Shown piece after piece: positions 57,723-64,000 of a stretch of DNA of 64,000 bases. The DNA comes from Rhabdophis nuchalis (lineage: Eukaryota; Chordata; Lepidosauria; Squamata; Natricidae): contig CM077648.1 in assembly GCA_039707465.1 (NCBI GenBank), positions 22,196,119 to 22,260,118 of the forward strand. The letters run 5' to 3'. The first letter of the stretch is position 1, and each line of letters begins with the position of its first letter. The notes beneath the pieces are model-generated. The model saw only the letters and a list, made by a program, of their open reading frames with translations. It did no database searches and was not told the origin of the DNA. The position numbers and the translations under genes are program-made.

Positions 57723-60700
57723 CTTTCTTTCTTTCTTTCTTTCTTTCTTTCCACCTACCTACCTACCTACCTACCTACCTACCTACCTACCTACATACCG
57801 ACCTTATTTCTGCCTCTCTATCTATCCTTTGAGGGTCATCTAGTCCAACTCCCTGCTAGGCAGGAAGCCCTATACCCATGATGGCGAACCTATGGCACGG
57901 GTGCCACAGGTGGCACACGGAACCATTTCTTAGGCCCCTCGAGGCATTGCCCTGTCAGCTTCAGTTTGTATGTGTGCCCTGGCCAGCTGATTTAGGCCTT
58001 CTTTTGAGGCCATTTTTTGCCTTCTGGAGGTGGGGGAAGGCTGTTTTCACCCTCCCCAGGCTCCTATAAACCATCTGGAGCCTGGGGATGACGTAAAAAG
58101 CATGCCAAATGCAGGGGGTCTTGCACATAGCATTATGGATGTGACACACCTGTGCACATCGCCCCTGCACTCCCCCTGCTATTGGCACGTGAGCCAAAAA
58201 AGGTTAGCCATCACTGCCCTATACCATTTCAGACTAATGGCTATCCAACATCTTCTTGAAGACTTCCAGTGTTGGGGCATTCACAACTTCTGGAGGCAAG
58301 TTGTTCCACTGATTAATTGTTCTAACTGTCAGGAAATTTCTCCTCAGTTCTAAGTTGCTTCTCTCCTTGATTAGTTTCCACCCATTGCTTCTTGTTCTGC
58401 CCTCAGGTGCTTTGGAGAATAGCTTGACTCCCTGTTCTTTGTGGCAACCTCTGAGATATTGGAAGGCTGCTATGCTGTCTCCCCGTCCCTCTTTTATTAA
58501 ACTGTATTTCTCCCTGTCTCTCTATTCCCCTATCTACCTACCTACTGTAATACAATAATACAATAGTTGGAAGGGACCTTGGAGGTCATCTAGTCCAACC
58601 CCGCTGCGCAAGCAGGAGACCCTATGCCGTTTCAGACAAATGGTTTTCCAGTCTCTTCTCTCTTCAATGTTGGGGCATCCATAACTTCTGGTGGCAAGAT
58701 GTTCCACTGGTTAATAGTTCTCACTGCCAGGAAATTTGCCCTCAGTTCTAAGTTGTTTCTCTCCTGGATTAGTTTCCACCCATTGCTTCTTGTTCTGCCC
58801 TCAGGTGCCTTGGTGAATAGCTTGACTCCCTCTTCTTTGGGGCAACCCCTGAGATATTGGAAGGCTGCTATCATGTCTTCCCTAGTCCCTCTTTTATTAA
58901 ACTGTATTTCTCCCTGTCTCTCTATTCCCCTATCTACTGTAATACAATAATACAATAGCAGAGTTGGAAGGGACCTTGGAGGTCATCTAATCCAACCCCG
59001 CTGCTCAAGCAGGAGACCCTATGCCGTTTCAGACAAATGGTTTTCCAGTCTCTTCTCTCTTCAATGTTGGGGCATCCATAACTTCTGGTGGCAAGATGTT
59101 CCACTGGTTAATAGTTCTCACTGCCAGGAAATTTGCTCTCAGTTCTAGGTTGCTTCTCTCCTTGATTAGTTTCCACCCATTGCTTCTTGTTCTGCCCTCA
59201 GGTGCCTTGGTGAATAGCTTGACTCCCTCTTCTTTGGGGCAACCCCTGAGATATTGGAAGGCTGCTATCATGTCTTTCCTAGTCCTTCTTTTCATTAAAC
59301 TGTGCTGTCAGATGGGTGATTCTTTGTAACAGTTTGGTTCAGTTGGTATTAAACAGTTTAAAGCAGCTGCCTGGCTCCATTTTTTTTACCTCAGAGAACA
59401 GTCCTGAGCAGAATCCCCCCCCCCCCCCCCCCCCTATGGGCCACCTGGGAGTTTGCTATCCTCTGTGCCTTTTTGGCCCCAAGAGGCCGCCGTATGAGGC
59501 TTTTCCAACACTGGCAGTTGAAAAGCAGTTTGATGGGCGTGGCTACAGGGATGTTAAATCACATTTCAGTGAGTACATTTTTTTGTGTGTCATTTGTACA
59601 CAACACACGTGTGCTAGGCACAAAATGATTTGGTATTCTATTATCCGAAGTGCTTCGCTACGTTGTGTGAAAGTTTCGTTTAAATCGGTCCGGTACTTTT
59701 TGAGATTAGTGGATTCGTACAAACTATTTTACATTTTTATTTATATAGATAATCTGTTAATACACATAGTATTTAATTAATTTGATACAATGCTACAAAT
59801 GAAAGTTATTTTAGGATAGAGATTAAGTTAATTTTATAGGTAACAAAAAAAAGAAAAGAAAAAAAGTCTGAATGTTATTTTTGTCAGCTAAACAAACCTG
59901 TTGGAAAGGCTCCTCCAAAGAACATGTTGAAGAGGTCCTCTGGGGTGATATCTGCTTCACATCCCCTGTGGAAGTTAAATCTACCATTGCCTGGTTGATT
60001 GCAGGGATCTTCGCTGCCTGTGAGATCGTACTGTTTGCGTTTTTCTTGATTACTTAACACAGCATATGCATTTCCAATTTCTAAAGATAGGATTTAAAGA
60101 AAAAAAAGGAAGAAAAATTCTGAAATGAATACAAATATGATTTACCAGCAAGTCAAAATCAATATGTTTATATCAGAAAGCAAAAATTCAATATACACTC
60201 AGATAGCATGATTTGCAATATCCTTTTCCATACATCATAAGTCATGCTATTGAAAACGCAATGTGACCAAAAATAAAATGTTGCTGCAATGTGATCACCA
60301 TTCCTGTTATCTGTTTTAAAAATCTGCACAGCCTGAACTGCTTAGTTTTGTAATGTATGCAAACAATCTTGAGATGATGGAAGTCCTATTTTGTAACAAT
60401 TTTATATTGCTTAAACTTACACTCAACTCTTTTTATTTGAATTGCTTTTACGTTTGTTTTCTACACACTATCCTGGAAAATGTAGCAAGTTTCATAAGAT
60501 GCCACAAATAAATAATGGTAATGAAGGTCAAAAGGTATCACCATACAAATGAAGTGTTAGTTATTCCTGAGATGTGACAAACTAACAATTTCATTGTATT
60601 TATTTTGTACAATGACAATAAAGGCTATACTATAAATTAATTTTTGAAAAGCTTTTTTTTTGGAAGAAAGGTGATGGATAGATTTGCCTGCCATATCTGA

Positions 60701-62978
60701 TCACATTTTGCTATTTAATTTAAATATTTTAGAAACCTAGAATTCCTACGATATTTTTGCCTTCGAATAGCATTCTTCCAGAGATGTGGAAAGTTATATT
60801 AGATCTTGGTAAACACAAACAATTAGGGGCTGATGTAGTTGTAACTAAATTTAATTAAAAAACCCAAAGTACTGTTTTGAGAGATTTAGTGTTATTTGGT
60901 TCCAAAACATAGTTCCTTTTACTTTACTTCCCTCTAGAGGGAACTTTGGATTTAGTAGGTGATCGGTGAGAAGCGCAAAGCTGATTTTCTCCACCTTTCT
61001 TTTGCTATATTTCAGCTTTCTTTTTTGAATCTAGCAGAATCCATTAAAGAATTTTTGAAACCCTAGACAGGATCCATCATCTTAAAAACATATTCCTTCC
61101 AAATATATTCCAAACAAAAAAGTCCATTTCTGTTATAGTGCAGCTATAGCTGCAGTTATTTTTTTGGAAGGCTAAAGTAGATTGGCTCTCAAAATTAACT
61201 GTAAATAAAGACTTTATTATTTAGTGCTTGCTTCTTTTTCTTTTGCTGTGGCTTTAATTCCTAAACCCGTTTTCAAATGATTTTCTGTTTTACAACACAC
61301 CTCTTCTTCCGTTTACAAACTAGAGAGGATGTAACCATAACTCCTTAATTTAGCATTTTCAAAAGAAATAACAACCAACATAAAAAAACACAATAGAGCG
61401 AGCAGCTGCAGCGAATGGGGATTTAAAAAACTGTAGTAGATTTATTTTTAGAGTGGAAGGCTGGAACCCAAAGCTGTAGTTGGATTGCTATAGATATAAT
61501 AGAGCATTATTATAGCTTTTTCTGCAATAAAGTTGTAATATTTCCCTGTATTTGCATTACGTAATTCAGCATCTTTTGATAGAAGTGATATACAGATAGT
61601 CCTCCGCTTACAATAATTCATTTAGTGACCGTTCAAAGCAGTGGTGGGTTTCTGCAGGCTCGCACCTACTCGCGAGAGCCGGTTGGTGAAATTTAGAGAA
61701 CCGGTGAGAGGGGTTTCCACTGGCATACCTGGAAGTAAATCTGGCCTGCCGCTGCCAGTGACCCAACGGGAAGGAAAGGAAAGGAAAGGAAAGGAAGGAA
61801 GGAAGGAAGGAAGGAAGGAAGGAAGGAAGGAAGGAAGGAAGGAAGGAAGGAAGGAAGGAAGGAAGGAAAGAAAGAATTTATCATCACAATTGAGTCCAAA
61901 ATTTTGGTTGCTAAGCAAGAGCGTTGTTAAATGAGTTTCACCACATTTTAAAAGGTGGCCACTCCCCCCTGTCACATGACTGCCAAGCCACGCCCACAAA
62001 ATAGGCCACACTTACAGAGTACGTTCTAAAAAATTTGAAACCCACCACTGGTTCAAAGTTACAACATCACTGAAAAAAGTAATTTATGACCCTTTTTCAC
62101 ACTTACAACCATTGCAGTGTTCCATGCTCAAGTGATCAAAATGCAGATGCTTGGCAACAGGTTTATATTTAGTTGCAGTGTCTCTGAGTGAGTCATGTGA
62201 TCAGCTTTTGCGACCTTTTTACAAGCAAAATCAATGGGGAAGCCAGATTCACTTAACAACCACGTTACTGTTAATTATCACAACTGAGGTGATTCACTTA
62301 ACAACTGTTGTGAGAAAAGTCATAAAATGGGGCAAAATTCACTTAACAAATGCTTCATTTAGCAACAAAAAATTGGGCTTAGTTATGGTTGTAAGTTGAG
62401 GACTATCTGTATTTCATTTATGTATTCAGAACTTAAAATGGAATATCATACAGCTTATAATCAATTTCTTTTCGCCAATTCAAGCTGACACTTCTTTGCA
62501 AAGACTGGGTATGCTGGGTGGAATTAAGTATCCAAGAGTAGAATGAAAACCAACAGAGGTATTACTCAACAAATACATCTGTAAGTAGTGCTGACTGAAT
62601 TTTCCCCATAGTAAAATTGACAGGTCAATTGCCTCATCCATCTTGGGCAAATAGAAGAATGAAATTGGACTGAACTTTTATCCTCACAAAGTTTTTTTTT
62701 TATTACCATTAGAATACATTTCTGGATATATTCTTCTTTAAAAAGATGTATGAGTAACCTAATCAGTAGGGCAGCAGCAATAGTAAGTTCTGCCTTGGAG
62801 CATTTTCTTATAAAAGAATAATGAAACATTACTTTTAAAAGCTTCTGTTGCTCCTGGGGCATGATTTTTGTCAGGATGAAACTTCAGAGCAAGCTTTCTA
62901 TAAGCTTTCTTCAAGTCTTCTTCACCTGCATCTTTTGACACTCCAAGGACCTCATAGTAATTCTTACATTTTTTTATG
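51308..62978 (-). CDS. DNAJB14: DNAJB14, ER-membrane J-protein, 3' six exons (5' part outside window)
   Basis: Exons in transcript order: 62978-62833, 60080-59898, 55206-55112, 54181-54072, 52914-52742, 51432-51308. They total 832 nt and about 276 residues in one frame, equal to residues from about 103 to the end of the 379-residue human protein. Domains in order: J domain ([11 protein letters not shown] at 62878-62870, then KRKQYDLTG), a Gly/Phe-containing and His-rich linker, one transmembrane helix ([19 protein letters not shown]), and the C-terminal DUF1977-type region ending SLYRGG. In known biology it is an ER-anchored co-chaperone whose cytosolic J domain stimulates Hsc70 in ER-associated degradation, close to DNAJB12. 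The N-terminal tetratricopeptide-like exons are missing only because the window ends. Confidence 0.96.
51916..52001. repeat. 43-bp tandem duplication
   Basis: Two adjacent 43-bp copies (51916-51958, 51959-52001) containing CCTTTGGTTGACCTTATTC, differing by one base (TATGTAAT against TATCTAAT). Confidence 0.93.
52080..52194. mobile_element. hAT MITE remnant
   Basis: The right end GGGCCTTGAGTTTAACATTC then CTG is like the 22374 family (TTTGACACCC type). The left end is lost. Confidence 0.45.
52742..52914 (-). CDS. DNAJB14: DNAJB14 DUF1977-region exon
   Basis: The acceptor is TCTTTACAG and the donor GTAAGT. It encodes [40 protein letters not shown] and [17 protein letters not shown], the conserved C-terminal domain that follows the membrane helix. 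Confidence 0.97.
54072..54181 (-). CDS. DNAJB14: DNAJB14 transmembrane exon
   Basis: The acceptor is GTTTTCCAG and the donor GTAAGT. It encodes [20 protein letters not shown] then [16 protein letters not shown]. The hydrophobic run of about 20 residues is the single ER-membrane anchor. Confidence 0.96.
55112..55206 (-). CDS. DNAJB14: DNAJB14 exon, His-rich linker
   Basis: The acceptor is GTTTATAG and the donor GTAAGT. It encodes [20 protein letters not shown] and [11 protein letters not shown], a His/Arg/Glu-rich linker before the membrane helix. Confidence 0.95.
55546..56652. mobile_element. 1.1-kb mariner-type MITE (CCGTATTTTTTGGAGTATAA)
   Basis: The left end is CCGTATTTTTTGGAGTATAA and the right end, inverted, CCGTATTTTTCGGAGTATAA, about 28 bp with few mismatches; TA on both sides. 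The interior has a G+C-rich half and a 480-bp CTACC minisatellite. No transposase frame. Confidence 0.85.
56096..56580. repeat. CTAC/TCTC minisatellite inside the mariner-type MITE
   Basis: Repeats of CTACCTACCTACTGTATTTC followed by TCTCTCTC and TATCCCTCTAC; unit about 50-75 bp, irregular. Confidence 0.93.
56863..57815. repeat. Large CTAC/TCTC minisatellite
   Basis: About 950 bp of the same consensus (CTACCTACTGTATTTCTCCC then TCTCTGTCTATCCCTCTAC), unit 45-80 bp, interrupted by a TC/TTTC run at 57686-57752. Open frames across it are artefacts of the repeat. Confidence 0.95.
57835..58500 (-). mobile_element. CR1 LINE fragment split by a hAT MITE
   Basis: The 3' UTR part is at 57835-57875 and the ORF2 C-terminus (minus strand, [18 protein letters not shown]) at 58225-58500. 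The break falls at the same CR1 position as in the copy at 40930-42892. Confidence 0.9.
57876..58216. mobile_element. hAT MITE inside CR1 (GATGGCGAACC family)
   Basis: 341 bp with ends CATGATGGCGAACCTATGGC and GGTTAGCCATCACTG, flanked by CCCTATAC (57868-57875 and 58217-58224). Confidence 0.9.
58552..58903 (-). mobile_element. CR1 LINE fragment, tandem copy 1
   Basis: Minus-strand frame [34 protein letters not shown] and [11 protein letters not shown] plus 3' UTR (TGACCTCCAAGGTCCC). It is repeated 397 bp downstream. Confidence 0.92.
58945..59302 (-). mobile_element. CR1 LINE fragment, tandem copy 2
   Basis: Nearly identical to the preceding copy, with the same 5' and 3' truncation points, at a 397-bp offset (CCCTATGCCG at 58620 and 59017). 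Confidence 0.92.
59415..59434. repeat. Run of 20 C
   Basis: Uninterrupted homopolymer in DNAJB14 intron sequence. Confidence 0.95.
59898..60080 (-). CDS. DNAJB14: DNAJB14 exon, J-domain end and G/F linker
   Basis: The acceptor is ATCTTTAG; the donor is the non-standard GTTTGT. It encodes [20 protein letters not shown], then [20 protein letters not shown] and [20 protein letters not shown]. The segment after YDLTG differs from mammals (PCNQPGNG in place of QACNHQNNG, from memory), one residue shorter. Confidence 0.95.
61639..62050. mobile_element. Modular hAT MITE (CAGTGGTGGGTTTC) with microsatellite
   Basis: 412 bp. The ends CAGTGGTGGGTTTC and GAAACCCACCACTG are perfect 14-bp inverted repeats. 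It is flanked by a perfect 8-bp duplication GTTCAAAG (61631-61638, 62051-62058). It contains an (AAGG)n run and a piece of a pogo-like MITE, in the arrangement also seen at 41329. Confidence 0.95.
61771..61875. repeat. (AAGG)n microsatellite
   Basis: About 100 bp of GGAA units grading to AAGAA at the right, inside the hAT MITE. Confidence 0.97.
62833..62978 (-). CDS. DNAJB14: DNAJB14 J-domain exon
   Basis: The acceptor is TTATTCTGCAG; the donor GTAATG is weaker than average. It encodes [20 protein letters not shown] then [20 protein letters not shown] and PGATEAFK. The catalytic HPD tripeptide that triggers Hsp70 ATPase is intact. Phase 2 in, phase 1 out. Confidence 0.97.
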
Positions 62979-63243
62979 CTGCAGAATAACAAGAAGTAAT
63001 TCTTCAGAGACCAAACTTTAATGCACATTAAATCTCAAAACACAACGTGAATAGCTTATTGTTTAATTTTAAAGCTCATATAATTTTCCTACTCTTTCTA
63101 GAGCTGATATTTTTATCTTAGACTTCATGCTTAATTACCAGGTTTGCTGTGGCAGATATCAACCAAATCCTTATAACTAAGATGTAAGTGGCTAACAAGT
63201 GATTAACAAAAAAACAACACCCCACCATTTTTCAGAGGTTAAG

Positions 63244-63715
63244 ATTTATTTATATATTTATTTATTTATTTTATTAAATTTATACCCCGCCCTTCTCCTT
63301 GTTAGGACCCAGGGCGGCGCACAGGCATTATTAAAACCACAAAAATACAATAAATATCAATTTAAAATATATTAAATTAGATTAACCCGTGCTAAAACCC
63401 ATGTTAAAAAACCTTCCCAAATTATAATTTATTTTTTTTTTAAAAAAAAGTCAGGAACAGGGGGCTATCCTAGGCCGGCTTGTTGAAATAAATACGTCTT
63501 AAGACGTTGGCGGAAGAGACGGAGGTCCGAGATAGTGCGAAGGTCGGGGGGTAGGTCGTTCCAGAGGGCCGGGCCCGCCACAGAGAAGGCCCTTCCCCTG
63601 GGTGTCGCCAACCGGCATTGCCCCGTCGACGGCACCCGGAGAAGGCCCTCTCTGTGGGAGCGGATCGGACGAAGGGATGTATGGGGCAGGAGGCGGTCTC
63701 GTATATAGCTAGGCT
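63244..63715 (-). mobile_element. L2-clade LINE 3' end
   Basis: Minus-strand frame SAPTERAFSGC and GEGPSLWRARPSGT-type L2 C-terminal sequence, then the CCGCCCTGGGTCCTAAC 3' UTR and an AT-rich tail at the left. It is closely similar to the copy at 4987-5743. Confidence 0.88.
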
Positions 63716-64000
63716 ATATATAATGATTGGAAACAATTACCTTTCTCCCCAAAGACTTGAAAATATTTAAACCCATACATAAAAGGATGTTTTAATATAT
63801 TTAATTTATTTTCTTGATAGATTAAAGCATTTACAAAATAATAGGCACATCAAGATTCAGTCACTTGACAAAGTTACATGAGTTGTACTTTTAATATTAT
63901 TCAATATTATCAATACTATTAGTATTATCTTCATTATTAATTGAAGTATTAACAGGCCAGTGATGCAACAAGTAGGAAAGATGTTTCAAACACTAATGAC
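63716..64000 (-). other. DNAJB14: DNAJB14 intron sequence at window edge
   Basis: AT-rich with no exon or repeat recognised. The upstream DNAJB14 exons were not found and should lie beyond 64000. Confidence 0.6.

Larger units (their letters stand above)
61593..62409. mobile_element. pogo-like MITE carrying a hAT insertion
   Basis: It begins CAGATAGTCCTCCGCTTAC after TA and ends GTTGAGGACTATCTG before TA. The two halves (61593-61638 and 62051-62409) join cleanly across the hAT element. Confidence 0.92.

Noticed and set aside
56863..57815. CRISPR-like regular array
   Set aside because: The spacers are not unique and the host is a vertebrate; it is a minisatellite.
56694..57881. A 395-residue open frame rich in [13 protein letters not shown]
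   Set aside because: It is the CTACC/TCTC minisatellite read in frame; all three frames stay open and the residues are purely repeat-derived.

Overview
This is vertebrate nuclear DNA, almost certainly from a squamate reptile and most likely a snake. The evidence is the repeat content: CR1 LINE 3' ends with an (ATTCT)-type tail, a Sauria-type SINE, L2 LINE 3' ends with an (AAT)n tail, SPIN and other hAT MITEs, many copies of a pogo/Tigger-like MITE, and Penelope-like remnants. Long introns, GT-AG splice sites and AT-rich introns agree with this. The species cannot be named from the window.

Three protein-coding genes account for the unique sequence. DAPP1 (Bam32) is on the plus strand, with nine coding exons from 1634 to 30452 that join to one 272-residue frame. 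LAMTOR3 (MP1) is on the minus strand, with six coding exons from 38990 down to 33832 that join to exactly 124 residues, plus a probable non-coding exon 1 in a CpG-rich promoter near 43.4 kb. DNAJB14 is on the minus strand, with six exons from 62978 down to 51308; its first exons lie beyond the right edge. The order and orientation (DAPP1 >, < LAMTOR3, < DNAJB14) match what I recall of human 4q23, so this is a conserved syntenic block. DAPP1 and LAMTOR3 converge tail to tail, with candidate poly(A) signals about 0.7 kb apart.

Layout: 1-1.6 kb is the DAPP1 upstream region with a PU.1-like site. 1.7-13.8 kb is DAPP1 intron 1, holding two L2 fragments, a hAT MITE and microsatellites. 13.8-30.5 kb holds DAPP1 exons 2-9 with SPIN, CR1, Penelope-like and MITE insertions between them. 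30.5-32.5 kb is the DAPP1 3' UTR. 33.2-43.4 kb is LAMTOR3, and its first intron holds a SPIN copy, a CR1 and a 1.46-kb composite hAT insertion. 43.4-43.7 kb is the LAMTOR3 promoter with three CACGTG boxes resembling the lysosomal CLEAR element. About 45.8-51.3 kb is a repeat-poor stretch that I read as the long DNAJB14 3' UTR. 51.3-64 kb holds DNAJB14 exons, separated by a large intron (55.2-59.9 kb) full of CTACC minisatellite, tandem CR1 copies and nested transposons.

Functionally the genes are separate: DAPP1 is a phosphotyrosine/phosphoinositide adaptor of B-cell signalling, LAMTOR3 a Ragulator/MEK1 scaffold on lysosomes, DNAJB14 an ER-membrane J-protein. The most unusual content is in the mobile DNA. 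A modular hAT-like family carries a piece of another MITE plus a microsatellite seed. Two unrelated hAT insertions sit in the same 8-bp target spanning a CR1 stop codon. One MITE is a perfect 65-bp-arm palindrome that appears to have inserted into the target duplication of its neighbour. There are also two SPIN copies and hammerhead-like cores in Penelope-like remnants. No computation was available: exon boundaries were read by hand and checked by reading frame and total length.
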